From Paenibacillus sp. OV219 (GTDB taxonomy: Bacteria > Bacillota > Bacilli > Paenibacillales > Paenibacillaceae), in the NCBI RefSeq assembly GCF_900110075.1, contig NZ_FOCJ01000009.1, positions 62,001 through 126,000 of the forward strand: a stretch of 64,000 nucleotides of DNA. Reading direction: 5' to 3'. The notes below the pieces were generated by a model. The model did no database searches. It was not told the origin of the DNA and saw only the letters and a list, made by a program, of their open reading frames with translations. Shown one piece after another: positions 23,703 through 32,559 of this stretch. Position numbers and translations under genes: made by a program. How positions within the stretch are numbered: the stretch's first letter is position 1; every line of letters begins with the position of its first letter.

Positions 23703-25565
23703 ATGATGAAAAAACGAAGTTTAAGACTGCTCCTCTGCACGGCAGCGCTGCTCACATTGATCTGGAGCGAAAGGGGAGCGAGCTTTTACAAACAGGCAGA
23801 TGGAGCTGTCGGATCCATTACGGTCAAATTGACCGAAACACCGGAAGCTTTCAAAAATCCGATTATGGGCTTTAGACCATCGCGTGGTATAAACGATAGT
23901 TCTTTCCCGAAGAGGGAATATGCAGATATTTATAAACATTATATCAAGTACACCGATTTGGAGTTTAGTGCAACGGACTCCGTTCAGAAGATCGTGGATT
24001 GGAGCAATAAAGCTTGGGTGGGCATTGAGAAGAAAAATATTAAGGTTGTTCCACGAGTTGTCATTGTATATCCAGGCGCAGGGGAGTTTTGGCCAAACGG
24101 AATCGCGCATGGCGATCCAGTCAATGAATGGCTGTCAGAAGACTTGAAATCCCGGCTTGTAGCGTTTATCGGAAAGCTTGGACAAGCTTGGGATAATGAC
24201 CCGCGAGTAGCTTTTGTGGAGCTTGGATTATATGGGAACTGGGGTGAGCACCATATTTATCCAGATCAGTTTGATGACCGCACAAACCGCATTCCGCTCA
24301 GTTTCCAAACGGCGCTAGGTGACGCGTATACAGCAGCGTTTCATAATAAGAAAGTACTTGTGCGCTATCCAGAAACGTTCGCGGATTATGATTTCGGTGT
24401 TCAATGGGATTCATTCGCGCTGTCAGATGATGCTGCTAGCGGGAAAGGAGAAATTTCACGAGATAGTTGGAGGACGCAGATCAACAGCGGTGAAGTTGCC
24501 TATAATTGGGGCAATCAGTCCAATTTGGGTGGAAGTCCGAATGGAACGCTCAGCAGTACGTCAAATACGAACCATGTCATTGACTGGATTATGAACACGC
24601 ATACCTCGAGCTTAGGCTGGATTTCCGACTATACAGCAAGCAATCCTGCTGTCGAAGCCGGTGCAACTGCCATGCAGAAGATGCTTGGCTATCGCTTCGT
24701 GTTGAATCAGGCAACGTTTACCGGCAATGTGTCGCCCGGCGGGACGATGAACGTGTCGTTTCAAGTGACTAACAAAGGTTCTTCGCCGTTCTATTATAAC
24801 TGGCCGGTTGAGGCGAGTCTGCTGAAGAGTGATGGAACAGTTGCTTGGAAAGGGGTGTTCCAAGATGATATTCGGAATTGGCTGCCCGGGACGGGATGGA
24901 ACGAGACGACTCGTGCATACGACCAAGCTCCGGCTGTCAACATGGTTAACGGAATGTTTGTGATTCCGAAGTCTGTGCCGAACGGAACCTATATACTGTC
25001 GCTATCCATTCTGGATCCGGCCGGTTGGAAACCAAGCGTTCGTTTTGCTAATACCAATTATTATACCGGTGGTAGTACACCGATTGGTAAAGTCGGCATC
25101 GGCAACAATCCTACAGATCAAAATCTCGGTTCGTTCGCAAGCTTGAAATCGGATACGACTCTTGGTTATAGCCTACAGAGCAGTGCGTATAGCGGATCTA
25201 TCGGCAGTGGAAACAGCACAGTAATCGTAAACGGAAAAGCTCTTAGTTTTGAAGCAAAACCAATCATAATAAATGGAAATATCATGGTTCCATTTCGTCA
25301 AATTTTCGAGTCATTGGATATGAAGGTTAAATGGGACAATGCTACAAAATCGGTAATAGCTTCAAAAGAAAATTTAATCATTAAAATGGCTAACGGTAGT
25401 GCTAAAGCAAGTGTTAATAACAAGGAATTTATATTGACCCCAACCCCATTTGTTTCACCAGAGAGCATGTTTTATGTGAATCTTAGATTTGTTAGTGAAG
25501 CTTCCGGAGCTACTGTGGCCTGGGATAACGTGAAAAAAACAGCTTCGATTACAACTGACAAATAA
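23703..25565 (+). CDS. Secreted DUF4832-like protein with C-terminal copper-amine-oxidase-type stalk domain
   Basis: The 620-residue protein starts with a signal peptide (KKRSLRLLLCTAALLTLIW). The central part (NPIMGFRPSRGINDSSFP, VAFVELGLYGNWGEHH, VLVRYPET) matches the TIM-barrel/beta organisation of DUF4832 proteins, which are putative extracellular glycosidases. A beta-sandwich (VSPGGTMNVSFQVTNKGSSP) follows. The last 115 residues are a copper amine oxidase N-terminal-type domain (IMVPFRQIFESLDMKVKWDN, YVNLRFVSEASGATVAWDN), used by Paenibacillus for cell-surface attachment. AGGAGGG precedes the start. Confidence 0.75.
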   Translation: MMKKRSLRLLLCTAALLTLIWSERGASFYKQADGAVGSITVKLTETPEAFKNPIMGFRPSRGINDSSFPKREYADIYKHYIKYTDLEFSATDSVQKIVDWSNKAWVGIEKKNIKVVPRVVIVYPGAGEFWPNGIAHGDPVNEWLSEDLKSRLVAFIGKLGQAWDNDPRVAFVELGLYGNWGEHHIYPDQFDDRTNRIPLSFQTALGDAYTAAFHNKKVLVRYPETFADYDFGVQWDSFALSDDAASGKGEISRDSWRTQINSGEVAYNWGNQSNLGGSPNGTLSSTSNTNHVIDWIMNTHTSSLGWISDYTASNPAVEAGATAMQKMLGYRFVLNQATFTGNVSPGGTMNVSFQVTNKGSSPFYYNWPVEASLLKSDGTVAWKGVFQDDIRNWLPGTGWNETTRAYDQAPAVNMVNGMFVIPKSVPNGTYILSLSILDPAGWKPSVRFANTNYYTGGSTPIGKVGIGNNPTDQNLGSFASLKSDTTLGYSLQSSAYSGSIGSGNSTVIVNGKALSFEAKPIIINGNIMVPFRQIFESLDMKVKWDNATKSVIASKENLIIKMANGSAKASVNNKEFILTPTPFVSPESMFYVNLRFVSEASGATVAWDNVKKTASITTDK

Positions 25566-25576
25566 TAGAATGTTTT

Positions 25577-25614
25577 CATAATAAGCCAACATTATGGTGG
25601 CTTATTATGTTTTT
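25577..25614 (+). terminator. Terminator after the secreted DUF4832-like gene
   Basis: CATAATAAGCCA (25577-25588) pairs perfectly with TGGCTTATTATG (25598-25609), followed by TTTTT. Confidence 0.88.
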
Positions 25615-25768
25615 AAGGGCGGGGTGATCCGCATGTGTAAGAGGCCCGTGCAAATGTACAAGGGCCTACTCAATACATGTTTGTGGAACATTGTATTAAT
25701 CATGAGGTTGTAAGGGGAGCGAGGGAATAAAGCGGGTTATATTCATACTAACTCAAGGAGAGAAAGTC

Positions 25769-26029
25769 TTATTGCATTCTCTGAACGATCTTAGGTGCCA
25801 GATTAAATTGAAGATCATTTCGCTCGCAGATAATCAAATATTTAAAGCGTAAATATCTGAGATAGGAGTGCATTTCTGCTTCATATTGTTCGTAATTAAT
25901 CGTTCCTTTTTCGAGTAGCCGCTCCATCGTCCACATCGTTACCTTGACTGATTGGGTATCAAGCTCCGATAGTTCGCCGTCAATCACAATTCGCAGCTTC
26001 TCCATTCGTATTTCGTTATTTTGGATCAT
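25769..26029 (-). CDS. Small hypothetical protein
   Basis: The 86-residue protein reads IRMEKLRIVIDGELSELDTQ then SVKVTMWTMERLLEKGTINYEQYEAEMHSYLRYLRFKY, a mostly helical protein with no signal peptide. I chose ATG at 26029 because AGGAGTGAT lies 9 bases upstream; the longer frame to 26077 would overlap the ribosome site. It follows the secreted protein gene at 26090-26992 and probably shares its transcript. Family not recognised. Confidence 0.6.
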   Translation of the reverse strand: MIQNNEIRMEKLRIVIDGELSELDTQSVKVTMWTMERLLEKGTINYEQYEAEMHSYLRYLRFKYLIICERNDLQFNLAPKIVQRMQ

Positions 26030-26089
26030 GGAAATATCACTCCTCCGAATTGGTGGTGCAACACCCATATCACTCATGTACTATTCATC

Positions 26090-26992
26090 TTATTGGAATC
26101 TTACCTGAGTGTAGCCATATACTTTGTGCCCCTTTGCTCCAGCTATTATTATTTTAAAATAGTCAGTCGCTGCCAAATCCGTCACCGGGGAAAAAGTAAT
26201 AACACCGTCTTTATACGTCACATGCTGCAGCTCGAACCGACTTCCGTTCCGTTCAGCTGTAACAATGAAATCCTCCAGTGTGAGCTCGCGATCCTCTTCC
26301 ATAGTCAGTTTTAATGTAACGCTGCTTCCTTGTTTATCCAATAAACTATCAGTTATAGTAACTGGGGCTAATTTCCACATATATTTAGTGTCTGATAAAA
26401 CAACCGGCTTAGAGAAGCTGATCACATAGTTCACATCAGACTTTGCATCCGGTACTGTTAGAATCCAATTCATTCCGTCATTTTCAGGACCTGGTCCAAC
26501 AATTACGGATACGCCGTTTGCTTTGATATGGTTCTTCAATTGATCAACACTGACTTTCGTGTATGTCGTTATTGCGAATTTTCCGATCTCCGGGTAGAAG
26601 CCCAACTCTCCGAATATGTAATCTTTGCTCCATAGCAAGTTTGCATCTGTTTTTTTTCCGAGAACAAGGGAACCTCCTAGTTTAACCTTATAACTCGAAC
26701 CTCTTGCGACGTTCTTCATTACTCCATAATAGTACTTGTTGGTGCCTCCGTAATATTCCGTATACCAAGTAATTTTCTTATTCGGTATCGAAAAGTTTGC
26801 CTCAAGTTGTTTGATCGTAATCGGCGAGGAGAGCTTCAGTGTGAATTCACCTGTATTTAGCTCTTCATCCAGTGACAAGATGAATGAGGGATTGCTGCTA
26901 ACGGCTGTATTGTTGCTTTGTGCAGAAGCCACTGTCCCGGTAGTCAAGGCAATCAATAATGAGAGCAGCACGATAAAATGGTTCTTAAACAT
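26090..26992 (-). CDS. Secreted beta-rich protein of unknown function
   Basis: The 300-residue protein has a clear Sec signal peptide (HFIVLLSLLIALTTGTVASA, cleavage after ASA). The mature part is composed of strands with two similar Ig/SbsA-like blocks (PSFILSLDEELNTGEFTLKL; GKFAITTYTKVSVDQLKNHI) and a final SVTLKLTMEEDRELTLEDF stretch typical of bacterial Ig-like folds. No catalytic motif is visible. AAAGGAG precedes the ATG. It sits next to the Calx-beta gene and divergent from EPS genes, so a matrix or surface role is likely. Confidence 0.65.
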   Translation of the reverse strand: MFKNHFIVLLSLLIALTTGTVASAQSNNTAVSSNPSFILSLDEELNTGEFTLKLSSPITIKQLEANFSIPNKKITWYTEYYGGTNKYYYGVMKNVARGSSYKVKLGGSLVLGKKTDANLLWSKDYIFGELGFYPEIGKFAITTYTKVSVDQLKNHIKANGVSVIVGPGPENDGMNWILTVPDAKSDVNYVISFSKPVVLSDTKYMWKLAPVTITDSLLDKQGSSVTLKLTMEEDRELTLEDFIVTAERNGSRFELQHVTYKDGVITFSPVTDLAATDYFKIIIAGAKGHKVYGYTQVRFQ

Positions 26993-27075
26993 ATTAATCT
27001 CCTTTCAATTTAGGGAAGTAGTGGGTTGACGACTCAGCCCATTTAATTGAGCATAGCCGTCTCTGCACCAAGAAG

Positions 27076-27522
27076 TTAATCGTTATCGATAATTTCTACA
27101 TAGTCTGAATAATGTGGATCCAACGTTGCACCACCAGTTGGGTTTTTCAGGCGAATCAGGAAAGCTTCTTTGGATTCTTTAATTTTGTCGTCGATGATTG
27201 GAACCGTGAAGGATTTCTCTGTTTCACCATCGCGGAATACGAGCGTACCGGAAACATGGATGAAGTCGATTCCGGCAGCAGCTGAATAGCTGCAGTTGCA
27301 GTAATCGACACTAACTTCGCCGTCTTTGCCGGAAATACGGCGAACGGTAATTGTAATCGTTTCAGCGTTCTCCTTAACTTTGAGATGGTCTTGTGCAAAC
27401 GTAAACTTTCCAGGTTTAATCGCCTTTGCCGATGCTTGAAACGGAAGCAGCAGCGCAAAAGCCGTACAGAAAACGAGAAACAAGAAAGAGACCTTACGAA
27501 TACTTCGTGTTGATCTGACCAT
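27076..27522 (-). CDS. Secreted single Calx-beta domain protein
   Basis: The 148-residue protein has a signal peptide (VSFLFLVFCTAFALLLPFQA) followed by one complete Calx-beta domain: KFTFAQDHLKVKENAETITI, DGEVSVDYCNCSYSAAAGID, GTLVFRDGETEKSFTVPIID and ESKEAFLIRLKNPTGGATLD. Calx-beta folds bind calcium and occur in adhesins and matrix proteins. A CNC pair could form a disulfide. A GGAGG site precedes the start. The promoter carries the GATAC operator within its spacer and is divergent from the acyltransferase gene, which points to co-regulation with EPS. Confidence 0.82.
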   Translation of the reverse strand: MVRSTRSIRKVSFLFLVFCTAFALLLPFQASAKAIKPGKFTFAQDHLKVKENAETITITVRRISGKDGEVSVDYCNCSYSAAAGIDFIHVSGTLVFRDGETEKSFTVPIIDDKIKESKEAFLIRLKNPTGGATLDPHYSDYVEIIDND

Positions 27523-27553
27523 GTCGAAACAACCTCCAATAGTTATTTTTTTT

Positions 27554-27604
27554 GATACGTATTGTATCTAAATCTATTCTATGACACGATTTGTGTCTCG
27601 TCAA
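27554..27604 (-). promoter_or_regulatory. Promoter of the Calx-beta gene with two GATAC-type operators (site B)
   Basis: On the minus strand TTGACG (27604-27599), 17 bp, TAGAAT (27581-27576). The spacer is filled by the variant operator GACACGATTTGTGTC (27583-27597). A perfect GATACGTATTGTATC (27554-27568) lies just downstream, 29 bp centre to centre. Confidence 0.65.
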
Positions 27605-27695
27605 TTAGATTTTAAAAGATTCGTAAACCTGTAAGAATCAGACGGTTTTGGCCACTTTTCTACAAAATCTACATGTTAGCTATTCTATCCTGTTG

Positions 27696-27731
27696 TTTAC
27701 ATCATCAAGTTGATTTGATACAATTCGTATA
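27696..27731 (+). promoter_or_regulatory. Promoter of the acyltransferase gene with overlapping operator (site C)
   Basis: TTTACA (27696-27701), 17 bp, TACAAT (27719-27724). GATACAATTCGTATA (27717-27731) matches the 15-bp operator at 14 positions and covers the -10 box, exactly as at site A. Confidence 0.6.
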
Positions 27732-27810
27732 CACCGGTGTTGCAAGTACGGAGGCAGATATGAAGTAACGGTAAGGACTCTAAAAAAGTGTTTGGAGGGG
27801 ATCTGAAGTA

Positions 27811-28914
27811 ATGGCAAGGGCTACTTTAAAAGAAGTGTTTCTGCTTCGTGCGGTCGCATGTTTAAGCATCGTATTTTTACACACCTTTTCTCAGGTCTAC
27901 GACGGCGACGATGGTTGGGTCGGTAGATTAAGGTTGCTTCTTACATTTGGTACACCTGCATTTATCCTAATTTCCGAGATTGTTTTGGCAAATGCCTATC
28001 CATCTCATACTCCTAATGGATTCTTGAAAAAAAGACTTCGTTATATTGCAATACCTTATATATGTTTTGTAATTATTTATTATTTGCAGACCATGTTCTC
28101 TTCAGATGGAGAACGGGGAGCCTCTAGTATAGTCATTCAATTTTTTTATAGTTTATTTCTTGGTGAAACTCCAGCTTATTTTGTTATTATTATTTTCCAA
28201 TTCTATCTTCTGCATATATTTTTTGTTCGGCATGTTTTCAATCGTTTCCGTCCGCAATGGATATTAATTATAGCCGGTATGGTGAACATTCTTTATTTGG
28301 CTTTCTTTAACTTAGTAAGTGCTCCTGATAATTCAATTGGGGAATTTATTTGGCTTCGGTTTTACAGGATGCCGTTTCTCGGATGGATATTCTATTTCGT
28401 GGCTGCTTATTATTTGGGTAAAAATTATAGTGCTTATCTAAAAAGATTGAACCAATATCGATATTACATCTACGCGTTAGTCCTTCTGTCAGGTATAGCT
28501 TCGAACTATCTTTATGAACGAGGTATTATTCCTGTTATAACCTCCAAGCGCTTTGATATGATATTTTTTACAATTAGCACCGTGCTCATGCTGCTAATCG
28601 TCGCATCTAAATTAAGAACAATACCATCCTTTATCGTGAAAATAAGCCAATATTCTTTTGGCATCTATTTAGTCCATCCGTTAGTGCTTTCTATATTTGA
28701 TCATTTTATTACGTTTCACAACAGTATAATTGGCGCAATCATTACCTTTGCTGTCGTATTAGGGGGTTCAATAGGTGCAATAGTCCTTCTTAACCGCTTT
28801 CCATGGGGTAGCTACGTCATAGGGCGAATTGGAATAGGCTTAGAAATGAAGCGTTCAAACGATAAAAAAACGAATGAGAAGACACAGACCACAATCCCGC
28901 TAAAAGTGAATTGA
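27811..28914 (+). CDS. Membrane acyltransferase, OafA/YrhL (acyltransferase-3) family
   Basis: The 367-residue protein has about ten membrane spans and an N-terminal catalytic region, LRAVACLSIVFLHTFSQ with the family His, plus FGTPAFILISE. It ends with SYRL-like spans and a basic cytoplasmic tail. Acyltransferase-3 enzymes move acetyl or succinyl groups to exported glycans. The GATAC operator and its position at the edge of the EPS locus suggest O-acylation of the exopolysaccharide. It is monocistronic, ending in a perfect terminator. Confidence 0.85.
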   Translation: MARATLKEVFLLRAVACLSIVFLHTFSQVYDGDDGWVGRLRLLLTFGTPAFILISEIVLANAYPSHTPNGFLKKRLRYIAIPYICFVIIYYLQTMFSSDGERGASSIVIQFFYSLFLGETPAYFVIIIFQFYLLHIFFVRHVFNRFRPQWILIIAGMVNILYLAFFNLVSAPDNSIGEFIWLRFYRMPFLGWIFYFVAAYYLGKNYSAYLKRLNQYRYYIYALVLLSGIASNYLYERGIIPVITSKRFDMIFFTISTVLMLLIVASKLRTIPSFIVKISQYSFGIYLVHPLVLSIFDHFITFHNSIIGAIITFAVVLGGSIGAIVLLNRFPWGSYVIGRIGIGLEMKRSNDKKTNEKTQTTIPLKVN

Positions 28915-28936
28915 AGTAGTCTGTTTGCCACAATCT

Positions 28937-28983
28937 AAAAAGGAATGACTCTCTGAGATTACTCAGAGAGTCATTCCTTTTTT
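28937..28983 (+). terminator. Very strong bidirectional terminator
   Basis: A 21-bp perfect stem (28937-28957 with 28962-28982) with an ATTA loop and flanking A and T runs. It isolates the acyltransferase from the downstream gene; the ATG at 28984 directly abuts it. Confidence 0.95.
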
Positions 28984-29097
28984 ATGAGCATCGAAGCTTT
29001 GCGAGATAGGTGGAACCAACCAGACACAGATACCTGTAATCTAGCATACGATAATTTGATAGATTCATATTTTCATATAATGTTGGAGGTAGATAAA

Positions 29098-32000
29098 ATG
29101 GGGGTTACTCAAATATATGCGGGACCCACACTTCCGGACGAAGGATTGAAACAATTCGATGTATTTATGGATGGCATTATTCCAGCTTATCTGCAACCGC
29201 TTATGTCAGAGAATAACGACGTCGATTTGTTGACGGTTGCGATGGAACAATTCTCAAATGTCTATGTAGCTGCAGGAACGCCGGGGACACCCGAGAATGC
29301 CGCTTATCTGCGACTTTCAAACAATATTGCTCCGCCAACTGAAGACGGGGACATGCTTAAATCGGTATACGATCTGAATAATGACGGTATTGTCGATCAA
29401 GCGGCCAAGCTGCAAGTTGCTAGAACGATTTCGTTAACAGGTGATGCGACAGGAAGCGCAGCTTTTGACGGCTCCGCGAACATTTCAATCCAGTCGACCA
29501 TTCCCACCGCAACTCCAACTGTGAAGGGGCTATTAAGTGCTGCGGATAAAACAAAGTTGGATGGGGTTGCAACGGGTGCCACCAATTACACACATCCTGC
29601 AACACATCCAGCTGCAATGATTACCGATGATGCTGGACATCGCTTCGTATCAGATTCGGAGAAAGCGATATGGAATGCTAAGGGTGATATGCAGCGCTCC
29701 GTTTATGATACGAATACTGACGGCATCGTCGATCAAGCAGAGAAACTGCAAACGGCAAGGACGATCGCGATCAACGGTGATGTTACAGGTACGACGACCT
29801 TTGACGGCTCCGCTAATGTCGCCATCAACGCGGCTATACCTACAGCTTCACCAAACGCGAAAGGGCTAATGACCGCATTGGACAAAGTGAAATTAGATGG
29901 CATTGCGACGGGAGCAACCAATTATGTGCATCCTGCAACGCACCCGGCTACGATGATAACTGATGATGCAGGGCATCGCTTCGTATCGGATTCAGAGAAA
30001 ACTACGTGGAACGCTAAAGGTGATATGCAGCGTTCTTTTTATGACACGGATAATGATGGCATTATCGATCAGGCAGAGAAACTGCAAACGGCAAGGACGA
30101 TCGCAATTAATGGTGATGTTACAGGTACGACTATATTTGATGGTTCCGCAAATGTCACGATTAACGCGGCTATACCGACAGTTACACCAAACGCGAAGGG
30201 GCTTATGAATGCTTCGGACAAAGCAAAATTAGATGGAGTTGCAACTGGAGCGAACAACTATACGCATCCAGCCACACATCCAGCGACAATGATAACGGAA
30301 GATACCACGCACCGCTTTGTGACTGATACCGAGAAAGCGACTTGGAACGCCGCAGCGAGCGGACCTATCTATGACACCAACAATGACGGCATTGTTGACA
30401 AGTCGGAAAAACTCGCTACAGCTCGCAACATTACTCTATCGGGGACTATAAACGGTTCGGCCGCATTCGATGGTTCCTCTAATGTTACCATCACGACAAC
30501 GGGCGGCGGCGATATGTTGAGGTCCACGTATGACACCAACAATGATGGAACAGTGGATAAAGCAGCGAAACTTGCTATAGCCCGCACGATTTCGATGACT
30601 GGTAGCGTAGCAGGTTCAGCGTCTTTCGATGGTTCTGCAAATATTTCGATAGTGACTACTGGCAGCAGTGTGGTCGGAAACGTAAAGGGTTATGGCGCAG
30701 TAGGGAATGGTGTAACCGACGATACAGCGGCCATTCAAGCATGTTTGAACGCGACTAAGGTCGCTTACTTCCCGCCTGGAACCTATGTTATGAGTACAGT
30801 AACAGTCCCTGCTTACTCGACGGTCTACGGTGACGGCAGAGGTTCTGTAATACTCAAACCAAAGACGGGCATGACAGGTAATATGTTCTCCGTCAATGGC
30901 GGGTACAGCACGTTTAAAGACTTCCAAATACTTGGGAACGACAACCCCAATGTTACAGCTATCGGAGACGTTGATCCTGCACGGACTGCGGTATACCACT
31001 CTATCCAGTGCATGAACTTGATCATCTGGCATGTGGGCAATGCGATTAAGCTCACAGGACGTGGCGAAGATTACCTATTCGAGAAACTCTATACGTTCTC
31101 GAACAGTGGCTACGGCGTTTATATGGAAAATATTTCTGACAGCGCGATGATTAACTGTCAAATTGGTGGTTCAGGCGCATGCGGCGTTCGCTTGTTCAAC
31201 GGCGGTTCATTCCGCTTCGTGGGTATTAAGTTCCTTATGAACGGCACAGATATGACAGGTAAAGCCGGGGTTGAAGTATACAACACGCTCAGTGTCACGT
31301 TTACAGGGTGCGAGATTCAGCAGAACGTGTACGATGGTATGTTGCTCAGAACGGTTCACGGCGTCTGCATCGCGGGAACGCTCTTCGACAGCAACAACCA
31401 AAAGGACATAGTTGGCTTATACGGTCAGCTTAACTTGCAGGACTGTGAGAACGCTCATGTCACAGGCGTTATGACTGGTGGTCGATTTGAAAACTTTGAC
31501 CCGCCTCCGTGGAACACTCCCGGTATGTACGGAATTGTCCAAGATGACAAGTGCGCATACAACTACTTCAACATGCAATATCTCGTTTATGACAAGAACT
31601 GGACGAAACATAAGCAGTTTATTGCGCCGTTCTATACGCCTGTAAACGACATCTCAAGCAAGTTCATATGCAACAACGTGGATTACTTCAACTTCCCTTC
31701 CACAGCGCTTGTATTCGGTACAAATGCGGCATTAAGTTCTTCTTCAAACACAGGCGGAACATTCAACGTTGCCACAAGTTCAGTGAATAGCGGAAATCAG
31801 ATCAACTTCACTCAACAATCGGCGGGTACTCTTCCGAATGGCGCGTGGTACTTGAACAGAAGTCCACTGACTATGGCGCAATTCACTGGAACGAACAGCC
31901 CAACAGGGAAGGCATTCGTATATGTGTCGTATGAATCGAAAGTAATGAGTCGAAGCGACATTGGACTACAGATTAATATGTCTCTGACAGAATCCAGTAC

Positions 32001-32226
32001 CACACATTCCACAGCATCCAGCACAGGAATAGTCAAAGTAACAGGTACTAACAAGAATGAAATCTGGGTGCAGCATTCCTGCTATAAGCCGCTGTCGTAC
32101 AGCAATGAAGCAGGATTCCAAGTGAATCTCGATTTCAACATCACTTACGACATCTCTACAGGAGGCGCTATTAGTAACGGCGATGTCTTGGCTTCCGTTC
32201 GCAACATCAGAGTCGGTTTCTACTAA
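29098..32226 (+). CDS. Tail-fibre-like repeat protein with pectate-lyase-type beta-helix
   Basis: The protein of about 1042 residues has no signal peptide. After a 75-residue head come three 112-residue repeats (YDTNNDGIVDQAEKL, DGSANV, THPATHPATMIT, HRFVSDSEK) and two 57-residue short copies, a pattern known from phage tail fibres; five DxNxDGxVD loops could bind calcium. From about residue 525 a pectate-lyase-superfamily beta-helix begins (VKGYGAVGNGVTDDTAAIQA, YFPPGTYVM, STFKDFQILGN). The last 170 residues form a beta-rich tip. ATG 29098 is preferred because GGAGGT precedes it; the frame extends to 28984, where no ribosome site exists. It lies between strong terminators within the EPS region. 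It could be a polysaccharide-binding or -cleaving spike; no other phage gene is present. Confidence 0.8.
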   Translation: MGVTQIYAGPTLPDEGLKQFDVFMDGIIPAYLQPLMSENNDVDLLTVAMEQFSNVYVAAGTPGTPENAAYLRLSNNIAPPTEDGDMLKSVYDLNNDGIVDQAAKLQVARTISLTGDATGSAAFDGSANISIQSTIPTATPTVKGLLSAADKTKLDGVATGATNYTHPATHPAAMITDDAGHRFVSDSEKAIWNAKGDMQRSVYDTNTDGIVDQAEKLQTARTIAINGDVTGTTTFDGSANVAINAAIPTASPNAKGLMTALDKVKLDGIATGATNYVHPATHPATMITDDAGHRFVSDSEKTTWNAKGDMQRSFYDTDNDGIIDQAEKLQTARTIAINGDVTGTTIFDGSANVTINAAIPTVTPNAKGLMNASDKAKLDGVATGANNYTHPATHPATMITEDTTHRFVTDTEKATWNAAASGPIYDTNNDGIVDKSEKLATARNITLSGTINGSAAFDGSSNVTITTTGGGDMLRSTYDTNNDGTVDKAAKLAIARTISMTGSVAGSASFDGSANISIVTTGSSVVGNVKGYGAVGNGVTDDTAAIQACLNATKVAYFPPGTYVMSTVTVPAYSTVYGDGRGSVILKPKTGMTGNMFSVNGGYSTFKDFQILGNDNPNVTAIGDVDPARTAVYHSIQCMNLIIWHVGNAIKLTGRGEDYLFEKLYTFSNSGYGVYMENISDSAMINCQIGGSGACGVRLFNGGSFRFVGIKFLMNGTDMTGKAGVEVYNTLSVTFTGCEIQQNVYDGMLLRTVHGVCIAGTLFDSNNQKDIVGLYGQLNLQDCENAHVTGVMTGGRFENFDPPPWNTPGMYGIVQDDKCAYNYFNMQYLVYDKNWTKHKQFIAPFYTPVNDISSKFICNNVDYFNFPSTALVFGTNAALSSSSNTGGTFNVATSSVNSGNQINFTQQSAGTLPNGAWYLNRSPLTMAQFTGTNSPTGKAFVYVSYESKVMSRSDIGLQINMSLTESSTTHSTASSTGIVKVTGTNKNEIWVQHSCYKPLSYSNEAGFQVNLDFNITYDISTGGAISNGDVLASVRNIRVGFY
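29347..30354 (+). repeat. Three tandem 336-bp coding repeats
   Basis: Units start at 29347, 29683 and 30019, each exactly 336 bp (112 codons). Units 2 and 3 are most alike. Two shortened units follow, one from about 30355 and one from 30508, keeping only the first half. They are typical substrates for unequal recombination. Confidence 0.85.
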
Positions 32227-32336
32227 ACGAGTTAAACCGTGGCAGGGAATGCGTCAGTGCGAATTACAATCCGATACGCTGCTGCGGGTGCTTAACCATG
32301 AGCTGTAATTCGCAGCAAATAGGTTGGGATAATGGT

Positions 32337-32374
32337 AACCTTAGTCCGGTATTCCCCGGACTAAGGTTTAATTT
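32337..32374 (+). terminator. Terminator after the repeat/beta-helix gene
   Basis: AACCTTAGTCCGG (32337-32349) pairs perfectly with CCGGACTAAGGTT (32356-32368), then TAATTTT. Upstream, GCGAATTACA (32259-32268) and TGTAATTCGC (32304-32313) form another 10-bp stem. The 32227-32559 gap otherwise holds only the promoter described next. Confidence 0.8.
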
Positions 32375-32457
32375 TACCTGTGGAAAATATATGAAACGCT
32401 TACATGAAATCTTAAATTCGAAGCCGTAGCTTTTCTTATTTGAAGATGAAAAAACTA

Positions 32458-32515
32458 TTGACATGTTACGTTTTGTATCGTAAAGTTAGACGTATCAAAG
32501 GATACGTTTCGTATC
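32458..32515 (+). promoter_or_regulatory. Promoter of the EPS operon with two GATAC-type operators (site D)
   Basis: TTGACA (32458-32463), 17 bp, TAAAGT (32481-32486). GTTACGTTTTGTATC (32465-32479) fills the spacer and a perfect GATACGTTTCGTATC lies at 32501-32515, 36 bp downstream centre to centre. This is the main control point of the exopolysaccharide genes. Confidence 0.65.
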
Positions 32516-32559
32516 ATTTTTATACAAATTGCTACAAATTTCTACGTTAGGTGAGAGCT

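Noticed and set aside
29347-30354. CRISPR-like direct repeats
   Set aside because: The units are 336 bp, contiguous and in coding frame, without spacers or cas genes.
29098-32226. Prophage or tailocin based on the tail-fibre-like gene
   Set aside because: No other structural, lysis, integrase or packaging gene is near; one fibre-like gene does not make a prophage.
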